A stretch of DNA of 33,937 nt from Chlorobiaceae bacterium (GTDB taxonomy: Bacteria; Bacteroidota; Ignavibacteria; Ignavibacteriales; Ignavibacteriaceae): assembly GCA_013824085.1 (NCBI GenBank), contig PNNF01000023.1:1-33937 (forward strand), given 5' to 3'. Made by a program: the position numbers and the translations under genes. Below are positions 18,812-26,660 of this stretch, one piece after another. A model generated the notes under the pieces. That model saw only the letters and a list, made by a program, of their open reading frames with translations, ran no database searches and was not told the DNA's origin. Each line of letters begins with the position of its first letter. Positions within the stretch are counted from its first letter, which is position 1.

Positions 18812-20326
18812 ATGAATTTAATTTTAGTATTACCAATTTTAATTCCATTTACAACTGCAATTCTTTGTTTGTTCTTTTGGAAAAATATTAAAGCGCAAAG
18901 AATTTTTCATCTCTCAGGTGCTTTTCTCTATTTGATTTTTTCCTTCGTCTTATTTTCTGAAGTGAGAACAAATGGAATTTTAGTTACACAAGTTGGAGAT
19001 TGGGTTGCACCATTTGGAATAACATTTGTCGGAGATTTATTCAGCGCAATAATGATTCTGATCAATGGTATCATTGGCTTTGCGACCGCTATTTACGCTG
19101 TCGGAAGCATTGATGAAAAAAGAGCTCAGTATGGATTTTATCCGTTACTTCAATTTTTAATTATGGGAATTAGTGGCGCTTTTTTAACGGGTGATATTTT
19201 CAATTTATACGTCTGGTTTGAAGTGATGCTGATGTCTTCGTTTGTATTAATTGCTCTCGGAGGTACCAAACCACAAATTGAAGGAGCAATAAAATATGTA
19301 ACGTTAAATTTATTGTCGTCAGCTTTTTTTCTTACTGGCTGCGGAATTTTATATGGTGTTGCGGGAACGCTTAATCTCGCCGACTTATCAATAAAATTAG
19401 CTGAGCTAAATAACCCCGGATTAGTAACAGTAATTGGAATGTTATTTTTAGTTTCATTTGGAATTAAAGCAGGAATTTTCCCACTCTTCTTTTGGTTACC
19501 CGCTTCATATCACACTCCGCCTGCTGCAGTATCTGCAATCTTCGGCGGAATGATGACGAAAGTTGGTGTCTATTCTTTGATTAGAGTTTACACGCTTCTC
19601 TTCAATCACGACATCGGTTATACGCACACAATAATTTTAGTACTCGCTTCTTTCACAATGGTAACAGGAGTCTTAGGCGCTTTTGCACAAACTGAGTTTA
19701 GAAGAATTTTGTCGTTCCACATCGTTAGTCAGATTGGTTATATGATTTTAGGTCTCGCAATATTTACGCCTCTCTCAATTGCAGGAACCATATTTTACAT
19801 AGCTCATAACATCTTTGCGAAAACAAATTTATTTTTTATAAGTGGTGTTGTGCGATCAATTTCAGGAAGTTATTCTTTGAAAAAATTAGGTGGCTTGTAT
19901 AAACCTTATCCGATGCTCGGAATTTTATTTTTAATTTCTGCATTTGCACTTGCGGGAATTCCACCTCTGTCTGGTTTTTGGGCAAAGTTTATTGTGATTA
20001 AAGCAGCATTAGAAGTAGAAGATTTAATCTCAGTTGCAGTTGCGTTGTTCGTAAGTTTATTGACTCTTCTATCAATGATAAAAATTTGGAACGATGCTTT
20101 TTGGAAAGATAAAATTGATTCAGAATCTGAAGAAGAAGTAAATCAGTTTAAGTCGATGAGCAAAGTAAAAAAAATATTTTTTCTTTCACCTATAGTCTTA
20201 CTTGCATTAATAACAATATCAATCGGCTTCTTCCCCGAATTTCTTTTTTCGCTTTCACGCGATGCTGCTGAGCAGTTGTTAAATCCACAGATTTATATTG
20301 AAGCGGTTTTAGGAAAAGTAAAATGA
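18812..20326 (+). CDS. mrpD: Na+/H+ antiporter Mrp subunit D
   Basis: A 504-residue NuoN/NuoM-like proton-channel subunit with about 14 helices. The conserved charged residues sit where expected: E137 in WFEVMLMSSF, K219 in FGIKAGIFPLFFWLP and K250 in GGMMTKVGVYSLIRVY. With MrpA it forms the two antiporter-like modules of the complex. The 3' end overlaps mrpE by four bases (ATGA), which suggests translational coupling. Confidence 0.96.
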   Translation: MNLILVLPILIPFTTAILCLFFWKNIKAQRIFHLSGAFLYLIFSFVLFSEVRTNGILVTQVGDWVAPFGITFVGDLFSAIMILINGIIGFATAIYAVGSIDEKRAQYGFYPLLQFLIMGISGAFLTGDIFNLYVWFEVMLMSSFVLIALGGTKPQIEGAIKYVTLNLLSSAFFLTGCGILYGVAGTLNLADLSIKLAELNNPGLVTVIGMLFLVSFGIKAGIFPLFFWLPASYHTPPAAVSAIFGGMMTKVGVYSLIRVYTLLFNHDIGYTHTIILVLASFTMVTGVLGAFAQTEFRRILSFHIVSQIGYMILGLAIFTPLSIAGTIFYIAHNIFAKTNLFFISGVVRSISGSYSLKKLGGLYKPYPMLGILFLISAFALAGIPPLSGFWAKFIVIKAALEVEDLISVAVALFVSLLTLLSMIKIWNDAFWKDKIDSESEEEVNQFKSMSKVKKIFFLSPIVLLALITISIGFFPEFLFSLSRDAAEQLLNPQIYIEAVLGKVK

Positions 20327-20796
20327 AAAAACTTGCATTGAATTTTATATTAGCAATTGTATGGGTTGGTCTCCTCGGCGAAAAAGATTTTAAAGTTTTT
20401 GTTGAAGGATTTATTGTCGGTTTTGTGGTAATCTGGCTTGTAAGATATTCATCAACATCGCTTAGTTACTTTGAAAAAATTCCTAAGTTGATTTGGTTTA
20501 CACTTTTCATGATTAAAGAAATTATTGTCGCAAATTTCATAATCACCTATGACATCATTACACCAAAACATCATATGAGTCCCGCCATTATTGGTATTCC
20601 GCTTGATTGTGAAACAGATATTGAAATTACTCTACTCGCAAATTTAATTACTCTAACTCCCGGCACATTGAGTTTAGATGTTTCGAAGGACAGAAAAATT
20701 TTATACATTCACGCAGTTTATACTTTGAACAAAGAAGAATTAATAAGAGAGATAAAAGAAAAATTTGAAAAACCACTTTTGGAAATATTAAGATGA
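20323..20796 (+). CDS. mrpE: Na+/H+ antiporter Mrp subunit E
   Basis: A 157-residue protein with N-terminal helices and a cytoplasmic C-terminal domain. Typical MrpE/MnhE features are [14 protein letters not shown], the middle segment with [13 protein letters not shown] and the block [18 protein letters not shown]. It overlaps mrpD and mrpF by four bases each (ATGA). Confidence 0.94.
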   Translation: MKKLALNFILAIVWVGLLGEKDFKVFVEGFIVGFVVIWLVRYSSTSLSYFEKIPKLIWFTLFMIKEIIVANFIITYDIITPKHHMSPAIIGIPLDCETDIEITLLANLITLTPGTLSLDVSKDRKILYIHAVYTLNKEELIREIKEKFEKPLLEILR

Positions 20797-21071
20797 GCTT
20801 CATTTATGTTGCAGCAAATATATCAATGGTTCTGCTGATTTGCTCAGTGGTTCTTGTCTTGATTCGTCTTTTCAGAGGACCGAGTATTGAAGACAGAATA
20901 GTTGCACTCGATGTATTATCAGTGATTGGTATTGCAATTATTTCGGTTTATTCAGTTTTAACTCAAACACCACTTTTAATCGATATCGGAATAATGCTTG
21001 CAATTTTATCTTTTATCGGAACAGTTGCTCTTGCTTATTACTTACACAAAGGACTTAAAAAAAATGTTTGA
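20793..21071 (+). CDS. mrpF: Na+/H+ antiporter Mrp subunit F
   Basis: A 92-residue, three-helix protein with the MrpF signature FRGPSIEDRIVALDVLS in the first loop. In the known complex it packs with MrpE and MrpG. Its last eight bases overlap the mrpG start. Confidence 0.94.
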   Translation: MSFIYVAANISMVLLICSVVLVLIRLFRGPSIEDRIVALDVLSVIGIAIISVYSVLTQTPLLIDIGIMLAILSFIGTVALAYYLHKGLKKNV

Positions 21072-21399
21072 AATAATTGCAGGTCTATTATTAATAATTG
21101 GTTCGCTCTTTATTTTAATTGCGACGATAGGTATTTTGAGAATGCCCGATATTTTTCTGCGAATGTCCGCAACTACAAAAGCAGCAACGCTTGGTATATG
21201 CGTTGTTCTAATTGGAACAGCAATGTTTTATCAAGACTTTGGAATATTAACAAGAGTAGTTATCATCATAATGTTCTTGGGACTTACAGCACCCGTTGCG
21301 GCTCATATGATTGGGAGAGCAGCATACTTGGAAGGGCTTCCACTGTGGCACAAAACTCATATTGATGAAATGAAAGATGAATTTCCAAGAAAAAAATAA
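21064..21399 (+). CDS. mrpG: Na+/H+ antiporter Mrp subunit G
   Basis: A 111-residue protein counted from the ATG at 21064 (MFEIIAGLLL). An in-frame ATG at 20998 lies deep inside mrpF and would add a non-family extension, so it is rejected. The family signature is IGILRMPDIFLRMSATTKAATLG, followed by two more helices and an LTAPVAAHMIGRAAY segment. With this gene the operon has all seven subunits in the canonical A-G order, which makes it a group 1 Mrp system that exports Na+ (or Li+, K+) for H+. Confidence 0.94.
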   Translation: MFEIIAGLLLIIGSLFILIATIGILRMPDIFLRMSATTKAATLGICVVLIGTAMFYQDFGILTRVVIIIMFLGLTAPVAAHMIGRAAYLEGLPLWHKTHIDEMKDEFPRKK

Positions 21400-21408
21400 A
21401 AAATTTTT

Positions 21409-22449
21409 ATGAAAAATATCTTAATCATAACACTTCAAATTATTATTGGCGCAATGTTCATTTTTTCAGGAGTGTCTAAATTATTTCCGATTGAGTATTT
21501 TGAATTTCTACTCGTTACTCAGGGAATTTTAGATTGGAATCTCGCCCCTTATTTTTCACGTTCTTTAATTGCTTTTGAAATTTTTCTTGGACTCGCATTT
21601 CTTCAAAAAAAAATGCTTCGAGAAATTTTTATTCCTGTTTCATTACTGATTTTATTGGTGTTTAATCTCCACTTAATTTTTACGCTCTTTACAACTGGAA
21701 ATACTGGCAGTTGTGGTTGCTTCGGACAATTAATTCCAATGACGCAAACCGAAGCATTGATAAAAAATATTCTTACGATGGCAATATTGATTTTTCTTTT
21801 CACTGTAGCGAAAAAAGAAACTGATAAAAAATATCTACTTCCTCTGCTTTTGCTCCTCGTAGTAATCGGGTTAACTTTCATTCTCAAGCCCGTCAAAGAA
21901 TATAAAACTGCAAGCGAGAGTTTACCCAATGTTCATAATATTGAAACAGATGTTGATACTTTAAGTAAACAAGAAGAAAAATCTAAAGCAGACACTGCGA
22001 AAATTATAGTTGATCCGAATAAAGAATTTCAAAAAAAATATCCTCCCGTTAATTCTATTTTTTCTGATTTTAAAGAATTTATTAATCCCAAAAATTCTGA
22101 AATTAAAAAAGTGAACTTAAACAGAGGAGAAAAGTTGATTGCGATTCTGAGTCTTGATTGTGACCATTGTATTGAAGTTACAAAAAAATTTGGTATCTCA
22201 AACTGGAAAGAAAAAAATCAACAACTTTTTATTTTGTTTTTAGGTGAAGAGAATCAGGTCGAATTATTTTTTCAACAAGCTGGGGCAAAGTTTCCATATA
22301 AAATTTTAGATGCACAAACATTTTTTCCATTAATCCAAACTAGTCCGCCGCGAGTAGTTTATTTAGTGAACGGAAATATACTTGGCGATTGGGATGGCGA
22401 AACATTTTCAATTGAGACAGTCCTCAAAAAATTGGAATCAGTCCGCTAA
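21409..22449 (+). CDS. DoxX/MauE-like membrane protein fused to a thioredoxin-like domain
   Basis: The 346-residue protein has an N-terminal four-helix DoxX/MauE-type domain (about 5-135) with the paired cysteines C102 and C104 in GSCGCFG. A further helix follows (143-160), then an acidic/lysine-rich linker, and a C-terminal thioredoxin-like domain (about 235-345) with C251-D-H-C254 and a probable cis-proline in TSPPRVV. This is the arrangement of Bacteroidota proteins thought to pass electrons across the membrane for disulfide exchange. It follows mrpG by 9 nt and is probably in the same transcript. The link to Mrp function is unknown. Confidence 0.85.
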   Translation: MKNILIITLQIIIGAMFIFSGVSKLFPIEYFEFLLVTQGILDWNLAPYFSRSLIAFEIFLGLAFLQKKMLREIFIPVSLLILLVFNLHLIFTLFTTGNTGSCGCFGQLIPMTQTEALIKNILTMAILIFLFTVAKKETDKKYLLPLLLLLVVIGLTFILKPVKEYKTASESLPNVHNIETDVDTLSKQEEKSKADTAKIIVDPNKEFQKKYPPVNSIFSDFKEFINPKNSEIKKVNLNRGEKLIAILSLDCDHCIEVTKKFGISNWKEKNQQLFILFLGEENQVELFFQQAGAKFPYKILDAQTFFPLIQTSPPRVVYLVNGNILGDWDGETFSIETVLKKLESVR

Positions 22450-22592
22450 CATAGTGTAACTGTCAATAATTGCTTTTCGTAATCATTTCTATAATTTGAA
22501 AAAAAGCCCGTTTTTTCTTGATTATGGCAAATACAGTTCATAAAAAAGCCAAATTAAAGTTCAAAATCCAAATAAATATGAAGAATTATATC

Positions 22593-22607
22593 TGGCACAT
22601 ACTTTGC
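22593..22607 (+). promoter_or_regulatory. Sigma-54-type promoter (-24/-12) for the ferredoxin-oxidoreductase operon
   Basis: TGGCAC, five bases, then TTGC: this fits the core RpoN consensus TGGCAC-N5-TTGC without mismatch. It lies 35 nt before the GTG of the ferredoxin subunit, which would place the transcript start near 22619 and give a short leader. RpoN-type promoters need an enhancer-binding activator; no activator gene or clear tandem activator site is visible in this window. Confidence 0.6.
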
Positions 22608-22642
22608 TTTATTCTTGTAAAGAAATAAATTAAGAGATTGCC

Positions 22643-22873
22643 GTGGTCAAAGGAACAGTTGTAATATCAACAGAAAATTGTAAAGGATGTGAGCTTTGCA
22701 TTATTGCTTGTCCGCAAAACAGCTTACAACTTTCGACAAAAATAAATCCTAAAGGATATAGATTTGCAGAATTGAAGGATGAAACTTGCACGGGCTGCAC
22801 AAATTGCGCTCTGGTTTGTCCTGATGCTATAATTACAGTTTATCGAAGAAAAAAAGATCCGAAAGCAGCTTAA
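22643..22873 (+). CDS. korD: 2-oxoacid:ferredoxin oxidoreductase, delta (2x[4Fe-4S] ferredoxin) subunit
   Basis: A 76-residue bacterial-type ferredoxin with two complete cluster motifs: C13, C16, C19, C23 and C49, C52, C55, C59. It carries electrons from the TPP enzyme to free ferredoxin. The start is a GTG (MVKGTVV); no ATG stands before the first motif. It heads the four-gene operon and is followed 20 nt later by the alpha subunit. The sigma-54-type site lies just upstream. Confidence 0.9.
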   Translation: MVKGTVVISTENCKGCELCIIACPQNSLQLSTKINPKGYRFAELKDETCTGCTNCALVCPDAIITVYRRKKDPKAA

Positions 22874-22893
22874 CTATTGAGTTAATAGAAAGT

Positions 22894-23982
22894 ATGAAAG
22901 AAAATATGGAAAAAGAAATTAGATTAATGAAAGGGAACGAAGCACTTGCAGAAGCCGCTATTCGTGCGGGAATGGATGCTTACTTTGGATACCCAATCAC
23001 TCCTCAATCCGAAATTTTAGAATATCTTGAAGAACAATCACCAAAAAGAAATTGTGTTGTGCTGCAAACTGAAAGTGAGCTTGCATCTATAAATATGATT
23101 TATGGTGCGGCTGGCGCTGGTGCAAGAGTAATGACTTCTTCATCTTCTCCCGGAATCAGTTTGATGCAAGAAGGAATTTCATACATCGCTGCTGCAGAAC
23201 TTCCTTGCTTATTGGTTAATGTCGTTAGAGGCGGCCCTGGCTTAGGAACTATTCAACCTTCACAAGGAGATTATTTCCAAGCAGTAAAAGGTGGCGGACA
23301 CGGCGACTATAGACTAATAGTGCTTGCTCCTGCGACTGTTCAAGAGATGGTCGATTTTGTTTTTGAAGGATTTAGACTCGCTGAAAAATATCGTAACCCT
23401 GCTCTCATTCTTGCTGATGGTGCACTCGGACAAATGATGGAAAAAGTTGAACTGCCAGCAGAAGGTTCTCTCCCAAAGGTTGTGCCTGCTTGGGCTACAA
23501 CAGGAAAAACAAAAGATCGTGAAAGAAATGTAATTACAACTTTGCATATTCAACCTGAAGAGATGGAAGCAATGAACTTAAGGTTGGAGAAAAAATATGC
23601 TGAAATGCAATGTGAAGTTCGTTATGAAGAAATAAATACAAGTGATGCTGAAATTATTTTGGTTGCTTTCGGACTCTCTGCAAGAATCTCACAAAAAGCT
23701 TGTGACCTTGCTCGAGAAAAAGGAATTAAAGCCGGCATAATCAGACCAATGACTCTCTTCCCATATCCATCAAATATTCTTGCTGAACTCGCTGAAAAAA
23801 TTGATGCGTTTTTAGTTGTGGAAATGAATGCGGGACAAATGGTTGAAGATGTTAGATTAGCTGTCAATGGAAAAGTTCCTGTTCATTTCAAAGGTAGAAA
23901 GGGTGGAATGATTCCTACCCCTGAAGAAATTTTAGTCGAGATAGAAAAAATTGTTATACCTAAACAAGTTTTGCAAGATTAG
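22894..23982 (+). CDS. korA: 2-oxoacid:ferredoxin oxidoreductase, alpha subunit (KorA/VorB type)
   Basis: The 362-residue protein carries the pyrimidine-binding half of the TPP enzyme, beginning MKGNEALAEAAIRAGMDAYF, with GYPITPQSE, the ESELASINMIYGAAGAG block and SSSSPGISLMQEG. A C-terminal domain for transketolase-like dimer contacts follows (about 250-350). The start could be 22894 or the ATG at 22906 (MEKEIRLMK). The family covers 2-oxoglutarate and branched-chain 2-oxoacid enzymes. I favour 2-oxoglutarate because isocitrate dehydrogenase lies in the same window, but this is inference. Confidence 0.88.
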   Translation: MKENMEKEIRLMKGNEALAEAAIRAGMDAYFGYPITPQSEILEYLEEQSPKRNCVVLQTESELASINMIYGAAGAGARVMTSSSSPGISLMQEGISYIAAAELPCLLVNVVRGGPGLGTIQPSQGDYFQAVKGGGHGDYRLIVLAPATVQEMVDFVFEGFRLAEKYRNPALILADGALGQMMEKVELPAEGSLPKVVPAWATTGKTKDRERNVITTLHIQPEEMEAMNLRLEKKYAEMQCEVRYEEINTSDAEIILVAFGLSARISQKACDLAREKGIKAGIIRPMTLFPYPSNILAELAEKIDAFLVVEMNAGQMVEDVRLAVNGKVPVHFKGRKGGMIPTPEEILVEIEKIVIPKQVLQD

Positions 23983-23990
23983 GAGAAGTG

Positions 23991-24770
23991 ATGAAAGAAA
24001 ATCAAAATTTAGATGATATGGAAATAGTATTTCAAAAAACTGAAGCATTAACAGAATTAAATTTTCATTATTGCCCAGGTTGTGGACACGGAGTTGCACA
24101 TCGGTTGTTAATGGAAGTTGTTGAAGAAATGGGAATTACAGAAGATACGATTGGCGTTGCTCCTGTTGGCTGTTCTGTCTTTGCTTATCAATATATGAAC
24201 ATTGATATGCAAGAAGCTGCTCACGGTAGAGCTACTGCTGTTGCAACTGGAATTAAAAGAGTACTCCCTGACAAATATGTCTTCACTTATCAAGGCGATG
24301 GCGACTTAGCTGCTATTGGAACTGCTGAAACAATCCACACAGTAAATCGTGGCGAAAATATTTTGATAATGTTCATTAACAATGCAATCTACGGAATGAC
24401 CGGCGGACAGATGGCACCAACAACTCTCGAAGGAATGGTTACATCAACTTGTCCTTATGGAAGAGATGTAAAACATGTTGGCTCACCATTAAAAATGTCA
24501 GACCTCGTTGCTCAACTTGGTGGCGCTTGCTATGTTACTCGCCATATAGTTCACACTCCAAACGGAGTTAGAAAACTTAAGAAAGCGATCAAGAATGCGT
24601 TTGAATATCAAAAGCAAAAACTTGGTACAAGTCTGATTGAAGTTGTTACAAATTGTCCTTCAGGTTGGAAATTAACACCCCGAGAAACAATCGATTTCAT
24701 TGAAGAAAAAATGTTACCAATTTATCCTCTTGGTGATCTTAAAGTTCCAACAAATATTTCTAAAAATTGA
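23991..24770 (+). CDS. korB: 2-oxoacid:ferredoxin oxidoreductase, beta (TPP-binding) subunit
   Basis: A 259-residue subunit that binds the pyrophosphate half of TPP. The ATG at 23991 is chosen because AGGAG ends 5 nt upstream; a GTG one codon earlier is less likely. Motifs are HYCPGCGHG near residue 28, VAPVGCSVF near 58 and the TPP signature GDGDLAAIG to NNAIYGMTGGQ (about 102-139). Cysteines in CPGCG and near 150 and 215 could hold a cluster, as in related enzymes. It starts 8 nt after the alpha subunit stop. Confidence 0.9.
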   Translation: MKENQNLDDMEIVFQKTEALTELNFHYCPGCGHGVAHRLLMEVVEEMGITEDTIGVAPVGCSVFAYQYMNIDMQEAAHGRATAVATGIKRVLPDKYVFTYQGDGDLAAIGTAETIHTVNRGENILIMFINNAIYGMTGGQMAPTTLEGMVTSTCPYGRDVKHVGSPLKMSDLVAQLGGACYVTRHIVHTPNGVRKLKKAIKNAFEYQKQKLGTSLIEVVTNCPSGWKLTPRETIDFIEEKMLPIYPLGDLKVPTNISKN

Positions 24771-24778
24771 GGTAGTAG

Positions 24779-25342
24779 ATGATTAGAACAGATGAAATAA
24801 TAATAGCTGGTTTTGGTGGACAAGGAGTTTTATCTCTTGGACAGATGCTTGCATACGCAGCATTAATGGAAGGAAAAGAAACAAGTTGGATGCCTTCTTA
24901 TGGACCTGAAATGCGTGGCGGAACAGCGAATTGTATTGTAATTATTTCTGATAAAAAAATTAGTTCTCCAATAATTTCTAAATTTGATTCTGCAATAATT
25001 CTTAATCAACCTTCTTTAGAAAAATTTGAGAAAGCAGTAAAACCGGGTGGATTTATTTTTTATGAAGAATCAACCGTATTAGAGCCACCGACTCGAAAAG
25101 ATATTGAAAGCTTTAAGGTGAATGCAATTGAAGAAGCTAATCTAATGGAAAAGAAACAAGTTGCTAATATGATTATGCTTGGAGCATTTCTTGAAGTTAA
25201 GCAGTTACTAAAATCAGAAAGCATTTTGAAAGCGTTAGCAAAAGTACTCCCTGAAAGACATCATCATTTAATTCCTATGAACGAAGCAGCGTTGAGCAAA
25301 GGGAGAGAAATAATAAGTAAACTGCATCATTCTTTAGTTTGA
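24779..25342 (+). CDS. korC: 2-oxoacid:ferredoxin oxidoreductase, gamma subunit
   Basis: The 187-residue protein is the POR/KOR gamma domain, which in relatives closes over coenzyme A. It opens with EIIIAGFGGQGVLSLG and has SWMPSYGPEMRGGTANC, both highly typical. A GAGG element stands 6 nt before the ATG. It completes the delta-alpha-beta-gamma set and follows the beta subunit by 8 nt. Confidence 0.9.
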   Translation: MIRTDEIIIAGFGGQGVLSLGQMLAYAALMEGKETSWMPSYGPEMRGGTANCIVIISDKKISSPIISKFDSAIILNQPSLEKFEKAVKPGGFIFYEESTVLEPPTRKDIESFKVNAIEEANLMEKKQVANMIMLGAFLEVKQLLKSESILKALAKVLPERHHHLIPMNEAALSKGREIISKLHHSLV

Positions 25343-25376
25343 ACTTTAATCTGCAACGAACCAAAGAGGTAGAAAG

Positions 25377-25634
25377 ATGAACGATAAAAATATTAATTGT
25401 GGACGTGACTGTAGAAATACATGTGCCATGTTAAACGAAGCATTACGAAAAGAAACTTCTTCTGTAAGATTTTATGAAAGTGTTTTTGAAGAATGTAATA
25501 CACCTGAAGTCAGAAATTTTTTATCTGATATTATTGATGCAAGAAGACAAGAGATTTTAAAAATAATTCAGAAGCTGAATGAAATTCATGCACGTTCTCA
25601 ATCATTAGATGGACTTGCAGCAAGCTTTAACTAA
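25377..25634 (+). CDS. Small Cys-bearing ferritin-like (rubrerythrin-half) helical protein
   Basis: The 85-residue protein has three cysteines at a regular spacing (C8, C12, C16) before two helices. The pattern LNEALRKETSSVRFYESV, then a turn TPEVRNFL, resembles the first helix pair of rubrerythrin-like ferritins (E..A..FY and PEVR.FF). In the second helix the usual ExxH iron ligands appear as DARRQE, so a di-iron site is doubtful. It starts 34 nt after the gamma subunit, with AGAGG 8 nt before the ATG, and probably shares the operon. It may help deliver or guard iron-sulfur clusters, but this is a guess. Confidence 0.7.
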   Translation: MNDKNINCGRDCRNTCAMLNEALRKETSSVRFYESVFEECNTPEVRNFLSDIIDARRQEILKIIQKLNEIHARSQSLDGLAASFN

Positions 25635-25781
25635 AAGAATACTATTACAGGGATTTTCTCGCGTCAATATTTTTTAATATCTGAAATACTTTGTCAACTT
25701 TTTTTTACGTTTTATCCAATCACAAAAACACGAATTACTTTTCTTAGCGTCTCCGCTTCTCTGCGAGAACGGATTTTATTT

Positions 25782-25843
25782 TCCCGCAGATCGCGCAGAT
25801 GACCGCAGAAAAAAATCAGCGAAAATCTGCGAGATCAGCGGGA
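25782..25843. repeat. GC-rich imperfect inverted repeat (REP-like) between convergent genes
   Basis: Two 19-nt arms, TCCCGCAGATCGCGCAGAT at 25782-25800 and ATCTGCGAGATCAGCGGGA at 25825-25843, pair with two mismatches around a 24-nt loop. The short unit CGCAGA recurs three times in the left arm and loop. A second GC-rich block (CTTAGCGTCTCCGC to CTGCGAGAA, 25744-25769) stands just before it. The composition contrasts sharply with the AT-rich surroundings. It lies between the ferritin-like gene and the convergent DoxX gene and might also act as a two-way terminator. Confidence 0.65.
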
Positions 25844-25880
25844 GGATTTTTCCCCCGCATTACCGCCGATGACCAAATTA

Positions 25881-26342
25881 TCAATCCTTGTTACGAACTG
25901 TAGCCCCAATAACCAAGCCCGCTGCAATCAATACTAAATTTTTGATAATGTATTGTCCTTCAAGCGTTGGTGCATATGGAATGTGTGAAAATACTTCATA
26001 CGGAAAAAGTACGATTGGAGTGAAAGTCCCAAGCATTTGTAGAAACAAAAGCAAAAGTGTAAAACGTAAAAATTTTCCTGCGATTAACCCAAGCCCAATT
26101 AACGACTCCCAAGCTGCAAGAATAAAAATTGAAATGTTCGGAGTAATGATACCAAATGAAAGTAAACCAATTGTTCGTGTTGCTAATTCTTGTGCGGGAC
26201 TGAGTCCAGGAAAAAATTTTAAGAACCCAAACCAAAGAAATATTATTCCCAGACTTATTCTTAAAAGTACAATTCCATAAACTCCCATCCAGTTTGTAAT
26301 GCGTGGATCGATTCGATTATAAATCTCGTGTAAATTTTTCAT
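25881..26342 (-). CDS. DoxX/DUF417-like integral membrane protein
   Basis: A 153-residue protein with four predicted helices. Family-like features are LLRISLGIIFLWFGFLKFFPG in the first helix, an AWESLIGLGLIAGK segment in the second and GQYIIKNLVLIAAGLVIG in the last. The role of this family is poorly known; relatives are linked to quinone-level redox or oxidative stress. A TAGGAA element stands 6 nt before the ATG. It is convergent with the oxidoreductase operon, and the palindromic repeat lies beyond its 3' end. Confidence 0.82.
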   Translation of the reverse strand: MKNLHEIYNRIDPRITNWMGVYGIVLLRISLGIIFLWFGFLKFFPGLSPAQELATRTIGLLSFGIITPNISIFILAAWESLIGLGLIAGKFLRFTLLLLFLQMLGTFTPIVLFPYEVFSHIPYAPTLEGQYIIKNLVLIAAGLVIGATVRNKD

Positions 26343-26660
26343 AAAAATTTCCTATTTAAAATTGTTTTTTATTTTTTGATAATTATTTCTAATGCGCTAG
26401 TTATGTCATTAGTGCTGCTTCAAAAATATCTAAAAACAAGTCAGCCAAAAAATTTTTCTAAATTCAATAATTTCTCTCTTGCATAAAATCATTTTTGTAT
26501 TTTTTTTCTTACTTCATTGAGATCGAGAAATATCTTTTGTGCAAAATTTATTCCTTGTCAATAATATTTTGTCTTGAATTAAGGAAAAATTTTAGATAAA
26601 TTTAAGTCAGTACATCTTTATTTTTACATCAGGTCCTTAATCCTAAGAAAGGATTTAGAA
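26343..26660. other. Intergenic region between divergent DoxX and kinase-like genes
   Basis: About 318 AT-rich bases with no reading frame of note. On the plus strand CTTG (26573-26576), a 20-nt gap and TAAATTTA (26597-26604) form an approximate TTTG / TAnnTTTG promoter for the kinase-like gene. A 6-bp hairpin lies at its ribosome-binding site (listed separately). Nothing else stands out. Confidence 0.45.
26639..26655 (+). promoter_or_regulatory. Small hairpin covering the ribosome-binding site of the kinase-like gene
   Basis: AATCCT (26639-26644) can pair with AGGATT (26650-26655) around a 5-nt loop. The right arm contains most of the AAAGGA Shine-Dalgarno, 8 nt before the ATG. The stem is short and weak, so it may be chance. 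Confidence 0.3.

Noticed and set aside
20998-21063. An upstream ATG extending MrpG inside mrpF
   Set aside because: The extension overlaps most of the mrpF 3' end in another frame and does not resemble the family; the ATG at 21064 gives the normal N terminus.
22499-22518. A terminator after the DoxX-thioredoxin gene (GAAAAAA / TTTTTTC)
   Set aside because: The stem is almost entirely A:T and the loop is the only GC-rich part, so it would be too weak; no U tract follows.
25888-26280. A 130-codon plus-strand frame opposite the DoxX gene
   Set aside because: Antisense shadow of the four-helix membrane protein; the low-complexity Ile/Lys/Pro-rich translation has no recognisable domain.
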